From Bin87 sp965222895 (GTDB lineage: Bacteria > Chloroflexota > Dehalococcoidia > Lucifugimonadales > UBA3495), in the NCBI GenBank assembly GCA_965222895.1, contig CBDCVB010000002.1, positions 744,001 to 808,000 of the forward strand: a DNA stretch of 64,000 nucleotides, given 5' to 3'. Under the pieces are notes generated by a model, which had not been told where the DNA came from, did no database searches, and saw only the letters and a program-made list of their open reading frames with translations. The position numbers were made by a program, and so were the translations under genes. Positions 1-14,336 of the stretch are shown here, piece after piece (the stretch's first letter is position 1; the number at the start of each line of letters is the position of its first letter).

Positions 1-4262
<4,262 letters not shown>

Positions 4263-4409
4263 AGGCTACAACCTTGCGCTCTACATTGAACAAACCAACC
4301 GGCTCTGCATTGAAAACACCAACGGCCTGCCGAATGAGCCACTCCGGCCCCACACTGCCGATTACAGGGCGTTGGAACATCGAAAACTACTTGCCGCGCC
4401 GACTTGTGT

Positions 4410-4461
4410 AATATATCACAAATGGCGGGGATTGCAAGGCAATGGCGCCCGCCCCTATACT
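4410..4461. promoter_or_regulatory. Candidate divergent promoters sharing a palindromic -35
   Basis: The palindrome TTGCAA (4432-4437) can act as -35 on either strand. To the left (minus) it is followed after 16 bp by TATATT (4410-4415), facing gltB. To the right it is followed after 18 bp by TATACT (4456-4461), facing rsfS. Read by eye only; TTGCAA is a moderate match to TTGACA. Confidence 0.45.
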
Positions 4462-4522
4462 CAACTAAGGCCAATTGACGGCTGTTGCAAGACCTATTGT
4501 CCGGAGGTTTTACCGAGTACGC

Positions 4523-4885
4523 ATGACCAACGTAACCACGCACAGTCCCAATAGTGTCGCCCGCCTGGCAGTTGACGTGGCCGCTGAGAAATTGGCCACC
4601 GACATCGTGATGCTTGACCTGAGAGGGTTGACCCCCTTTGCCGATTATTTCGTGGTCATGACTGCCGATTCGGTGCGACAGATTCAGGCGTTGGAGGAAG
4701 ATCTGACCAATGCAATGAAAGAGGCCGGCGTGCCACGCCACCGTCGTGAAGGGACACCGGTGTCGGGCTGGATTCTGCTGGATTTCGCCGACGTCGTAGT
4801 CCATATTTTCGGGCCGGACGAGCGCGAATTTTACGGACTGGAACGCCTCTGGAGCCGGGCCCCACAGGTGGTCAGGATTCTGTAA
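4523..4885 (+). CDS. rsfS: Ribosomal silencing factor RsfS
   Basis: 120-residue RsfS/DUF143 protein. The family binds uL14 and blocks 30S-50S joining when nutrients are scarce. Seen: core DIVMLDLRG followed by FADYFVV, and the C-terminal family signature WILLDFADVVVHIFGPDERE with FYGLERLW. I chose ATG 4523, preceded by GGAGG at 4503, over an in-frame TTG at 4475. The 3' end overlaps the convergent ndk by 14 bp. In many bacteria rsfS sits with nadD; that partner is not here. Confidence 0.93.
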   Translation: MTNVTTHSPNSVARLAVDVAAEKLATDIVMLDLRGLTPFADYFVVMTADSVRQIQALEEDLTNAMKEAGVPRHRREGTPVSGWILLDFADVVVHIFGPDEREFYGLERLWSRAPQVVRIL

Positions 4886-5324
4886 TCCATTGGTCGGCGC
4901 TGCGACTGTAATCCAGGCCGGCGTCGGACCCAAAAAACAGTCCGATTTCGCGCGTCGCTGACTCCGGGCTGTCCGACCCGTGGACTATGTTGCGGCCAAT
5001 GTCGATGCCAAAGTCGCCGCGAATTGTTCCGGGTGTGGCGTCGGCGGGATTGGTGGCCCCCATAGTTTGTCGGGCCAGCGCAACCGCGTTGGTCGCCTCC
5101 CAGATCATGGCCACGATGGGGCCGGAAGTGATGAATGAAACCAGGCCGGGGAAGAAAGGCCGGTCAACGTGCTCCCCGTAGTGGCGACCCGCCAATTCCT
5201 CATCAACCTGCATCATTTGGATTGCCACCAGCTTGAGCCCCCGGCGTTCCAGCCGTGAGATTACCTCACCAATTACGCCCCGTTGGACACCGTCCGGTTT
5301 GATGGCGACGAAAGTTCTTTCCAT
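4872..5324 (-). CDS. ndk: Nucleoside diphosphate kinase
   Basis: 150 residues, full length for Ndk, which moves the gamma-phosphate from ATP to other NDPs through a phospho-His. Seen: N-terminal ERTFVAIKPDGVQRG, and active-site His115 in NIVHGSDS. It is the last gene of a minus-strand run thiL-tsaE-tsaB-ndk, 84 bp after tsaB, and overlaps the 3' end of rsfS tail to tail by 14 bp. No odd residues seen. Confidence 0.97.
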   Translation of the reverse strand: MERTFVAIKPDGVQRGVIGEVISRLERRGLKLVAIQMMQVDEELAGRHYGEHVDRPFFPGLVSFITSGPIVAMIWEATNAVALARQTMGATNPADATPGTIRGDFGIDIGRNIVHGSDSPESATREIGLFFGSDAGLDYSRSADQWITES

Positions 5325-5375
5325 AGATTGTGTGTGCTCCTGAAGTTCGATGGGTGTGATTGCCGCCGAATCACG

Positions 5376-5417
5376 CTGCGCTAATAATGCTGCACTAATG
5401 ACACTGCGCTAAGGTCG
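5376..5417. repeat. Three 14-bp tandem units upstream of ndk
   Basis: Three consecutive units beginning CTGCGCTAA, CTGCACTAA and CTGCGCTAA, spaced exactly 14 bp, in the tsaB-ndk spacer and running into the tsaB stop codon. They could be a slippage repeat or a binding-site array; the sequence does not decide. Confidence 0.55.
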
Positions 5418-6146
5418 CGCGGCGGCGGGTTTGCCCGGCACTACCTGATCGCGTTGTTTGGGTGCGCCGATGCTGGGCATCCGCAGGTAGTACGGCTGCA
5501 AGTTGGGCAAGTCGCTGAGTTCGCCGAGCGCGACCCGTTGCACCCCGACCGAAGCCAGCTCCCAAAGCCGGTCGGCCGGTGTCCACGGGGCAACGTTTGC
5601 ACGGCCGGGTTCGACGCCATGGCCGGACGCGAATGACCTGATGTTGTCCTGACGCCCAAAAACCGCTTCGCCGCAATAGGTGTGCGGCGCCGGGTTTGTT
5701 GCGTCCTCGCCCAACAGGAAATCGGGTAGTGCGATGGCATCTTCCCGGATCCTCTTCCCGTCGCTGCCAAACCAGGCCGCGGCGACTTCGTTGCGGCCGG
5801 CGTCCAGCCATGCGACCGCGATGCCGTCAGCTTGCAGATGCCGGCCGGCTTCCAGCGCCAGCGTGTCAATGCCGACGATGGGCAAACCGGCTGCCATCGC
5901 CAATCCTTTGGCGGCGCTGACTCCGACGCGCAACGCGCTGAACGGCCCGGGCCCCAGGGCGACCGCGACTCCCGTTAAATCGTCTACTTGCAGACCGTGC
6001 GTTTGCAACGCCGCAGCGACGGCCGGCATCAGTTGCGCGGTGTGGTTGACCCGAGTGCGCCACAGCCTGGCATCGACGACGTTTCCGTCGGTGTCGGCCA
6101 GCGCCATCCCGCCGCAACGGGACGATGTGTCAATCGCCAACAGCAT
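5409..6146 (-). CDS. tsaB: tRNA threonylcarbamoyladenosine biosynthesis protein TsaB
   Basis: 245 residues of the ASKHA-fold TsaB/YeaZ family, the scaffold partner of TsaD and TsaE in making t6A at position 37 of ANN-decoding tRNAs. Seen: N-terminal MLLAIDTSSRCGGMAL and the family stretch GVAVALGPGPFSALRVG with GLAMA after it. It starts 2 bp after tsaE ends, so the two are probably translated together. tsaD is not in the window. The C-terminal third is less conserved, as is usual for the family. Confidence 0.94.
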   Translation of the reverse strand: MLLAIDTSSRCGGMALADTDGNVVDARLWRTRVNHTAQLMPAVAAALQTHGLQVDDLTGVAVALGPGPFSALRVGVSAAKGLAMAAGLPIVGIDTLALEAGRHLQADGIAVAWLDAGRNEVAAAWFGSDGKRIREDAIALPDFLLGEDATNPAPHTYCGEAVFGRQDNIRSFASGHGVEPGRANVAPWTPADRLWELASVGVQRVALGELSDLPNLQPYYLRMPSIGAPKQRDQVVPGKPAAARP

Positions 6147-6148
6147 CG

Positions 6149-6694
6149 CTAAAATCCGGTAGCGGCCCGTGGCTCGAACCTGGCGGACAACGCCCGCAAC
6201 AGAGGTGCAAAACGGGCCGAATCGTCCCTGAATGTGATGCTGTGTCGGCCCGGAATGGACCCGTCCTCGTCCGGCATAACTTCGCAGGCCGGGTTGGGGT
6301 CAATCGCATAGTCCAGCGCGATCCAGAGGGCATCGGAAGGGAAAAGATCGCCGGCGCGGTCGGCCCACTCGACCGCCAGCACGTCGTCCCCGGCAGCGAT
6401 TACGTCTTCCAGCCCCAGGTCCCACGCCTCCGCCGGATGGTCAATCCGGTAGAGGTCAGCGTGATGCAGGGTCAACCTGCCCTGATAGCGTGTAACCAGC
6501 ACGAATGTGGGGCTGCGGGCGTAGCCGGGAACGCCAAGGCCACGGGCGATGCCTTGAATCAGGCAGGTTTTGCCGGTGCCCAGGGGCCCGGTCAGCAGGT
6601 AGACATCGCCGGGATTGGCGTTCTCACCGACGACCAGTCCCACCGAACGGGTTTCGTCGGCAGTTTCGGTGTGGATGACGAGGGGAATTGACAT
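6149..6694 (-). CDS. tsaE: tRNA t6A biosynthesis ATPase TsaE
   Basis: 181 residues. P-loop ATPase that drives the TsaBDE cycle. Walker A GPLGTGKT is at residues 36-43, and the family stretch LTLHHADLYRID lies in the middle. It sits between thiL (5-bp gap) and tsaB (2-bp gap), a classic close-packed order. Slightly longer at the C-terminus than the typical ~150-residue TsaE; the last ~40 residues show no recognisable motif. Confidence 0.94.
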   Translation of the reverse strand: MSIPLVIHTETADETRSVGLVVGENANPGDVYLLTGPLGTGKTCLIQGIARGLGVPGYARSPTFVLVTRYQGRLTLHHADLYRIDHPAEAWDLGLEDVIAAGDDVLAVEWADRAGDLFPSDALWIALDYAIDPNPACEVMPDEDGSIPGRHSITFRDDSARFAPLLRALSARFEPRAATGF

Positions 6695-6699
6695 AACGT

Positions 6700-7749
6700 C
6701 TAGATGGCTGCCGATTCAGCGTTGGCGAAGTGGTCCCATCCGGCGCCTTTCCGGGATAGAGCGTTCCCGTCAGCGTCCACAACCGTAACCTGCCCCGGTG
6801 TTCCGTCGATGATTTCGCCGATGATGCACGCCGATTGAACCGCGGCCATAGCGTTCGTCATGACTTCGGGGGGTGCGGTAAACAGCAGGACGTAATCTTC
6901 TCCGCCGTACAACGCCAACTCCTGCCAATCATCGGGATAGGTTTCTTCGAGTGCGCCTGGAACTGGAACCCGGTCAATCATTATACGGGCGGCGACTCGG
7001 CTGCTGGCGCACAATTTGCCCAAATCATCCGCCAGACCGTCGCTAACATCCATGGCGACTCCCACCCCGGCGTCGATCAGCGCCCGTCCCTCGGCGATGT
7101 GCGGTCGCGGCCGGCGATGCAGCCCCGCGAGCGTGGCGGCCCCCGCGAGTGTGGTGGCGGCCTTGCCATCGGCGCTGGCGCCGGCCAACAGCAGTTTCAA
7201 CCCACCGGCGGAGCCGCCCACCGGCCCGGTTATAGCCACCTGGTGTCCGGGTTGGGCGGCCGAACGGAGCATCGGCGCGTCTCTGGAAATGCCGGTCAGG
7301 GCGACGGTTACGAAAATCACCGGGGAGCTGACCATATCGCCACCGATGATTTGAGCGCCGTACTCGCCACAGATTTCGGACATACCGGCGTATAACTCCG
7401 CGACATCGGCCACCAGCGTATCGGAGGGCAGCCCCAAGGTAACCAACGCCCAGGCCGGCACTCCTCCCATTGCTGCGATATCGCTGATGTTGGAAGCCAG
7501 CGCTTTCCAGCCCAAGTCCCGCCAGGGGGTTGTATGGGACGTGAAATGCACGCCGTCCACCATAGTGTCGGTGGTGTAGAACTCGGTGATCGGGCTGCCA
7601 AAAAATGAGCAAGCGGCGGCATCATCGCCGTTTTCCACACTCAGGCGATAGTCGGCTGAACCGGCCGGCTCCGGTGGGACAATCGAAGAACGCGTCCATT
7701 GCTGGATTAGTTCAATCAGGCCGAATTCGCCCAAATCAGAAATGCGCAT
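6700..7749 (-). CDS. thiL: Thiamine-monophosphate kinase
   Basis: 349 residues, normal ThiL length. It phosphorylates thiamine monophosphate to the active cofactor thiamine diphosphate. Seen in order: N-terminal GEFGLIELI, metal-binding ENGDDAA, DTMVDGVHF, NISDIAAMGG, QIIGGDM, and GVAMDVSDGLADDL. It heads the run thiL-tsaE-tsaB-ndk. Its 5' side faces the end of the 16S transcription unit, so it may have its own promoter in 7750-7850 or depend on readthrough; no clear -35/-10 pair was seen. Confidence 0.95.
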   Translation of the reverse strand: MRISDLGEFGLIELIQQWTRSSIVPPEPAGSADYRLSVENGDDAAACSFFGSPITEFYTTDTMVDGVHFTSHTTPWRDLGWKALASNISDIAAMGGVPAWALVTLGLPSDTLVADVAELYAGMSEICGEYGAQIIGGDMVSSPVIFVTVALTGISRDAPMLRSAAQPGHQVAITGPVGGSAGGLKLLLAGASADGKAATTLAGAATLAGLHRRPRPHIAEGRALIDAGVGVAMDVSDGLADDLGKLCASSRVAARIMIDRVPVPGALEETYPDDWQELALYGGEDYVLLFTAPPEVMTNAMAAVQSACIIGEIIDGTPGQVTVVDADGNALSRKGAGWDHFANAESAAI

Positions 7750-7853
7750 CAGGGTGCCTGTTCAACCGGATTTATGGGTACCGGATTTATGGGTAGGGGA
7801 GGCTGGGTTCGTAATACGCCGCGTTCTTTATACAAAGAAACTGGGGCATAAGT

Positions 7854-7881
7854 AAACCGGGCCTTGTGCAGGGCCCGGTTT
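7854..7881. terminator. Bidirectional hairpin terminator after the 16S unit
   Basis: Perfect 10-bp arms AAACCGGGCC (7854-7863) and GGCCCGGTTT (7872-7881) with an 8-nt loop. The plus strand continues TATTTT; the minus strand, the direction of 16S transcription, continues into TTTACTTAT. It lies just past the 16S processing stem and before thiL. Confidence 0.8.
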
Positions 7882-7887
7882 TATTTT

Positions 7888-7925
7888 GGCTTTAACCGTT
7901 GAGTAGTGAAAGGAGGCAAGAAAAT
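7888..7925 (-). other. 3' half of the pre-16S processing stem
   Basis: This stretch is the imperfect reverse complement of 9640-9677, upstream of 16S. The two would pair over ~35 nt in the precursor RNA, and most differences are G/A or C/T changes that keep G-U pairs. Long flanking stems of this kind are RNase III sites in known rRNA precursors. The position, ~190 nt past the 16S 3' end and before the terminator, fits. Confidence 0.75.
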
Positions 7926-8112
7926 TTGCAGAGAATTTCGTCCGACAAATTGTCGGTAAACAGTGGATTTTCTTGAGGAACCCGTTCTCCAAGCCCCGGG
8001 AGTCAAGAAGACTCGACCAAAAGACCTGAATGGCGGGAACGTCCACTGACTGACCATAGGAGTGGGTCAACTTTGGGATGGCAAAACCACCCCGATATAA
8101 CCGTATACTCCC

Positions 8113-9628
<1,516 letters not shown>

Positions 9629-9639
9629 AACCTTACTCT

Positions 9640-9677
9640 TACTTCCTTCCACTATTCAACTGTTAAAGTGCCTTTGT
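9640..9677 (-). other. 5' half of the pre-16S processing stem
   Basis: Leader partner of 7888-7925, starting ~12 nt upstream of the mature 16S 5' end. The shared core reads GGC..TTTAAC.GTTGA.TAGTG on the complementary reading. Confidence 0.75.
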
Positions 9678-9719
9678 TTCACCGGAGGTCAAAACCGTCA
9701 ACGGTGATTCAGTGGGGTT

Positions 9720-9748
9720 ACAATACTCCCTTTGCCAGCCCTTGTCAA
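9720..9748 (-). promoter_or_regulatory. Sigma-70 promoter for 16S
   Basis: On the minus strand: -35 TTGACA (9743-9748), 17-bp spacer, -10 TATTGT (9720-9725). The start would fall near 9713, leaving a leader of ~85 nt that contains the processing stem. Perfect -35 and spacing make this one of the best promoters in the window. Confidence 0.85.
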
Positions 9749-9837
9749 CATCGACTTTACACCGAATTTTCATTGCGGAATCAGCGACAGCGGCCAGCAT
9801 CGCGCCGACGAGGGGATTGGTACCGGACTGAGGCATT

Positions 9838-10611
9838 TCAGACGGCAACCGGATGGTCGCTGTCCATCCACTCGGCGAACGATCCGTCGTAAAGGCGGAC
9901 GTTGTAGCCGGCCTGTTTCATGGCCAGGTAGGACAGCGCGGCTCGGACGCCGCTGCGACAGTAGGTCACCACCGGGTCCGGAGCAGTTATTCCCAAGCCC
10001 GCCAACCGCTCCTGGAGCAAAGCCGGGTCGATCAATAGTTTTCCATCTTCCCCGGCAAATTGAGAGTGGGGGAGGTTGACCGCACCGGGGATGTGGCCTG
10101 GCCGATGGTCCGTTTCCAGTTCACCACGAAATTCTTCGGGAGACCGGGTGTCCAGGAGTTTTGCGTTCCCGGAGTTGGCCACATCGTGCAACGTGGCCCG
10201 CGCGGCTGGATTCAGGCGATGGGCGAACGGTTTGGGCACGGTGGGGACGGGCCGGTAAAGCACTTCCCGGCCTGCGTCCTTCCAGACCTCGTAGAGCACA
10301 TCCATAATGCGGACGTCATCGCGCCCCAGGTATTCCAGCGCCCAGGCGGCCATGGCAACGTTGCGGCCATCCTGGTGGTCGTAGAGAACCGGGATCACGT
10401 CGTCGCCGAGGCCAACTGCGCCGAATGCGGCGGCGAGTTGTTCCGGCGGGCCGAGGCGTCCGTCCGGAGCCTGCAGCTTCTTGAAGGGTACGCTGACGGC
10501 TCCCCGCAGATGACCCATCAAATACCGCATCGACGACCTGGGATCGATAATCAGAAACCCCGGCTGGCCAATGTGGTCGGCGACCCAATCAGCAGAGACG
10601 AGAGTGACCAT
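9838..10611 (-). CDS. Two-domain rhodanese-type sulfurtransferase
   Basis: 257 residues with two rhodanese domains, as in thiosulfate and 3-mercaptopyruvate sulfurtransferases. The C-terminal domain is the active one: Cys218 in TYCRSGVRA. The N-terminal domain has LYDHQDG at the equivalent place and no Cys, the usual inactive first half. DGSFAEW near the C-terminus is a family motif. I chose ATG 10611, which overlaps the OsmC stop as TGATG, over a TTG one codon earlier; this points to translational coupling. Which sulfur donor it uses cannot be told. The 16S promoter lies just downstream of it. Confidence 0.92.
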   Translation of the reverse strand: MVTLVSADWVADHIGQPGFLIIDPRSSMRYLMGHLRGAVSVPFKKLQAPDGRLGPPEQLAAAFGAVGLGDDVIPVLYDHQDGRNVAMAAWALEYLGRDDVRIMDVLYEVWKDAGREVLYRPVPTVPKPFAHRLNPAARATLHDVANSGNAKLLDTRSPEEFRGELETDHRPGHIPGAVNLPHSQFAGEDGKLLIDPALLQERLAGLGITAPDPVVTYCRSGVRAALSYLAMKQAGYNVRLYDGSFAEWMDSDHPVAV

Positions 10612-11144
10612 CAACCGACCGCTTCGAAGTCAGTCTCGACCGATGTTGCGTTGGCCACCGACTGCGTTACCGGGGAGCCTTCCACTGCGAGGCGCCAAAT
10701 TTCGCGCAGGGTTTCCTCATCGGCATCGGCGCGCACGAAGCACTTGGCCGAGATTTTCCCGTAACCCGGGTTTCCTTCGTCCTCGACGCCGGCCCACTTG
10801 CGGATATTATCGAAATACCCTTCGACGGCCACTTCGAGGTCGTGAATGCGGACGCCCTGTTTGGTGGCGTTGACCACGAAGCCGACGGTCATGCAACTAC
10901 CGATGGCAGACAGCAGCTGCTCGTGGGCGCTGGCAGCCACGTCGGTGGCAGTCAGATCGCCGGGTTCGTCCATGTCAACCTGGTGGTTGCGCATATAGGC
11001 GCGGGCGCGCATCCCGTCCTGCCAGACTACCCGCGATTTCCACGGCCCGGTTACTGCGTTGAAAACGTCCGGGTCTCGGAAGGAATCGAGTACCTCGGCG
11101 AGTTTCTCGCGGGGCAGACCGTTCAGGTTCCCTTCTTGCGTCAT
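10611..11144 (-). CDS. OsmC/Ohr-like protein with one of two active cysteines
   Basis: 177 residues of the OsmC fold, a family that includes thiol peroxidases acting on organic hydroperoxides. Cys84 in SAIGSCMTV is present. The second redox residue, normally in CPV, is Ser156 in EGSPVTQ. The loss of one Cys argues against ordinary two-Cys peroxidase chemistry, so another thiol-based or binding role is possible. It lies between the MetE-like gene and the rhodanese, coupled to the latter. Confidence 0.87.
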   Translation of the reverse strand: MTQEGNLNGLPREKLAEVLDSFRDPDVFNAVTGPWKSRVVWQDGMRARAYMRNHQVDMDEPGDLTATDVAASAHEQLLSAIGSCMTVGFVVNATKQGVRIHDLEVAVEGYFDNIRKWAGVEDEGNPGYGKISAKCFVRADADEETLREIWRLAVEGSPVTQSVANATSVETDFEAVG

Positions 11145-11220
11145 GTCCAGCTCCTCTTGGCCGTTTCGTGCTTGCTCAACCAGGACTTCGTGTGCCCGGG
11201 GCTTTTCTTGTGCCCGGGGC

Positions 11221-12384
11221 TTACTGATACTCTGCCCGCAGCAATGCGGCGGCTTCGGCGATTGCTTGCATTTTCCGGGCCGCCATTTCGTGGGTATTCA
11301 CATTGCGTTCGGCGAACGTTCCGAAACCGCAATCGGGGTTGAGGTAAATCTTGTCCGGGTCGAAGTATTGCAGCAGTTCTTTGACGCGGGCCACAATCTG
11401 CTCCGGTGGCTCGATGTCATCCGTGCGGGGATTGACCACGCCAAAGCCGATTTCTTTCTCGTTGCTATATTCCTTGAACACTTCCATCTCTCCGGCGCGG
11501 GGAGTGGCGCATTCCAGCACCAGCTGGTCAATGTTCATCTGGGTAAGATAGGGGAGCATTGGCCCATAGTTGCCGGTCAGTAGTACATCTTCGCGGCGGC
11601 TCCAGTTGCCACGGCAGACGTGGACGCCGGTTTTGATGCCGGTGATACCCGCCGTGGTTTCGTTCATCAACCGCACCGCAAACTCCAGTTCATCGGTGGG
11701 GTCACGCCGGTTGGGCAAGGCGGCGCACATGAAGGTCTCGGTGCTTTCCTCGCCGAACACGACCTGGCTCAGGATGGGCTCGTCCAACTGGATGAAGTCG
11801 CAACCCTGGTCGCGCAGGGCGATGATTTCTTCTCTGAGGATGGCAACCACGTCTTCGGCCAAGTCTTCAGGATTGGGGTACACGCGGTCGGATAGACCCT
11901 CAAACCAGCTGGAGCGAGTCAGCATATACGGGCCCGGCAGAGGAATTTTGATGGCCCGATCCGTATGTTCGCGCATAAAGGCCAACTCGTCCTGGGCCAA
12001 TCCCTGGCGCTTGCCAATGCGGTCGACCACGATGGGGCTCTTGATGGCGAAGGATGGCACGTCCAGGGCGCGAAGAACCTCTTCCATGCGGGCGCGGTCC
12101 TTGGAGTAGTCCAACAGCTCCGAGACTTTCATCAGTTGCATACCGGTAAGTTTGTCCACCGCGAAGGAATAGAAATTGTCCCGGCGCTGTTCCCCGTCAC
12201 TGAGTATGTCCACTCCGGCGTTCTCCTGGGCACGGATGCACGCCAGGACTTCGCCATCAGCCACCTGGTTGAATTCCGCCAACGTGATGTCCCCGGCTTC
12301 CTTGCTGCGCAGAGCACGCACCAATTCCGTGGAGCGCGGCCAACTCCCGACCACAGTTACCGGGAACAGAGGGATGTCCGCCAT
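11221..12384 (-). CDS. Short MetE-type (cobalamin-independent) methyltransferase
   Basis: 387 residues, about half of a full MetE (~750), matching only the C-terminal catalytic barrel. All four zinc ligands of that family can be placed: His255 and Cys257 in VHVCRGNW, Glu291 in LVLECATP, Cys352 in NPDCGFG. LDEP near residue 200 is also typical. The zinc site should activate a thiol such as homocysteine; the methyl donor is unknown because the N-terminal folate-binding half is absent. Good SD GGAGGA before ATG 12384. It leads a minus-strand run with OsmC and rhodanese, suggesting a sulfur-compound pathway (inference). Confidence 0.88.
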   Translation of the reverse strand: MADIPLFPVTVVGSWPRSTELVRALRSKEAGDITLAEFNQVADGEVLACIRAQENAGVDILSDGEQRRDNFYSFAVDKLTGMQLMKVSELLDYSKDRARMEEVLRALDVPSFAIKSPIVVDRIGKRQGLAQDELAFMREHTDRAIKIPLPGPYMLTRSSWFEGLSDRVYPNPEDLAEDVVAILREEIIALRDQGCDFIQLDEPILSQVVFGEESTETFMCAALPNRRDPTDELEFAVRLMNETTAGITGIKTGVHVCRGNWSRREDVLLTGNYGPMLPYLTQMNIDQLVLECATPRAGEMEVFKEYSNEKEIGFGVVNPRTDDIEPPEQIVARVKELLQYFDPDKIYLNPDCGFGTFAERNVNTHEMAARKMQAIAEAAALLRAEYQ

Positions 12385-12621
12385 TCAGATTCCTCCTTGG
12401 GATTAAGTGTGATTACGAGTCCGACACAACGGATTTTTGCCTCGGGTCACCCCGAGTCCTCGAAACCGGAAGCATCTATAATGTACTCAAAATCCAGGAC
12501 GAACACAAACGGGCATAGACGGCGGAAACCTCCGCACACTCGCACATGGGCAGCCTTCCACAACTGCCCGGTGCAGCACGCTTCAGTCCCGGGATGCAGC
12601 GACTTCGCCTTACGATGTAAC

Positions 12622-13860
12622 TCATTGTGGCTGATCGGGTAGCGCTGGCCGCCGTGTGGTCGCCAGGAGCATTGCGGCCGCGAGCGAGACCAACGCCAGG
12701 GACAGGAAAGCTCCCTGGTACGTTCCGGTTCTGTCGAATGCCACCGCGGATCCCAGCGGCCCAACGGCGAAGCCAACGACCTGCGCCGCCCGGCTCAGCC
12801 CGAAGATACTGCCCAGTGTCCTTCGTCCGTAGTAACTGGCCCACATCAACGGAGCCAGTGTGTTCACTCCACTACCAACCGACCCTTGCAAAACGGCGAA
12901 CAGGTACGTTTCGGGCAGTGTGTCAGCTCTCATCAGTACCCACATACTGACTGCGCCGAGCGCATAAGCCAGGGTCAACAGTAGCTTGGCGGATACTTTC
13001 TCCGCTACGACGCCACATACCAATGCGGCCAAAGCTCCAGCTACCGACATGACGCTGACCGCTCCCACTGCTGCTCCGGCCGTCAGACCTTGCTGTATGA
13101 GATGCGGCACCAGGTGCAGCCCAATGCCCGATGTTGCCGTGCTGACCAGGAACAACGAAACCAGTATCAACCAGAAGGCCGGCGTCCTGATGACTGTGCG
13201 CAGAGGCAATAATTGCTCATCCCGTTGCAGTTCGGGTTTGTCGCCGGAGCCCGTCGGGCGTGGATCGCCGTCGAGGGCCAGACCAAGGTCCTCAGGTTGT
13301 CGCCGAATAACCAGCGCCGACGGAACCAAGCCTACGCAGAACATCATCCCGGCCAGCAAGATCCAGGCCGGTCTCCAACCCCAACTGCCAATGACCAGCT
13401 GCACTATTGGCGCTACTACGACGATGCCCAAAAAGCCGCCGAAGGATACCAACCCGGTAGCCCGGCCCCGATACCGCAAGAACCATTTGCTCGCCGTAAC
13501 CGAAGCGCCAATCTGAATAAGTCCCTGATCCGAGATTCTTATCAAGGTGAATGCAACGTAGAAGCCCAACAGGGTTTGTGCGGTTGACAGGTACAGACAG
13601 CCCAGCACGACCACGCATCCCCCAACAGCTAGAATAATCCGGGCCCCGAAGCGGTCCACCAAACTGCCGCTGAAGGGAGCCAGAACGGCGCCCAGGATGG
13701 CGCCCAGACTGGTAGCGCCGGCCATTTCCGTGCGGTTCCAGCCGAACTCCTGGCTCATGGGGATTACAAACACGGTGAGGATGCCGATAGCGGTGGCGGC
13801 GTTGGCAAACTGGATTCCAGCGCCGGCGGCGGCAACCCACCATCCATAATAGACACGCAT
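12622..13860 (-). CDS. MFS transporter
   Basis: 412 residues with about 12 hydrophobic segments. Seen: N-terminal YYGWWVAAAGAG, the loop motif GSLVDRFGAR after TM2, and a central hydrophilic loop near residues 195-230. The pattern is that of the OxlT/monocarboxylate branch of MFS. Substrate not predictable. It is a single gene; the 237-bp gap to the MetE-like gene shows only an orphan TATAAT at 12477 on the plus strand. Confidence 0.9.
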   Translation of the reverse strand: MRVYYGWWVAAAGAGIQFANAATAIGILTVFVIPMSQEFGWNRTEMAGATSLGAILGAVLAPFSGSLVDRFGARIILAVGGCVVVLGCLYLSTAQTLLGFYVAFTLIRISDQGLIQIGASVTASKWFLRYRGRATGLVSFGGFLGIVVVAPIVQLVIGSWGWRPAWILLAGMMFCVGLVPSALVIRRQPEDLGLALDGDPRPTGSGDKPELQRDEQLLPLRTVIRTPAFWLILVSLFLVSTATSGIGLHLVPHLIQQGLTAGAAVGAVSVMSVAGALAALVCGVVAEKVSAKLLLTLAYALGAVSMWVLMRADTLPETYLFAVLQGSVGSGVNTLAPLMWASYYGRRTLGSIFGLSRAAQVVGFAVGPLGSAVAFDRTGTYQGAFLSLALVSLAAAMLLATTRRPALPDQPQ

Positions 13861-14336
13861 GGGTTAGGCTCTTACCTGCTCTATCTTGGGTAAACCGGTC
13901 GGGCCGGGTTTGGCTGGTGACCCAGCCCCTTGCTTCGCCGTTACTCTAACAGAGCCGCCCCGCGTTACTCCCTTCCCGTTGACGCTCAGGCGCATTGATG
14001 CGTCGGTTTCGGTGCGTAGTCAACCCGACTTTTGCCGTTCTGACTGGCGGGCGTGGTACACCTCGTCGCAGCGGAGCCGCAACAACCCTGGATCAACGAC
14101 GACTACCCCTTGATGGTGGTACTATACGGCTGGCCCAAGACGGGTGGCTATCCGATGAGTCAGGCTGGATCACGGCCTCGGGCCGCTCGGCTGGCATCGG
14201 GTTGCCGGCAGTAAACGTTCAGCAGTAGGCATGCACAAGTACCCAAAAGTATCGAGCAGACTCACAGGAAAGGTTTGGGAGGTTGCTCGAAGTCGATATT
14301 GAACTCGACCGATTTTGAAAAGAAAGGGGATCAGAG
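13861..14336. other. Intergenic region, no gene seen
   Basis: 476 bp between divergent MFS and SDR genes. No convincing ORF, RNA or -35/-10 pair. AAAGGGG just before 14337 is the SDR ribosome binding site. Confidence 0.6.

Noticed and set aside
7768..7797. Direct repeat CCGGATTTATGGGTA before thiL
   Set aside because: Two copies only, no gene or hairpin linked to it.
12477..12482. TATAAT on the plus strand
   Set aside because: No -35 and no plus-strand gene downstream.
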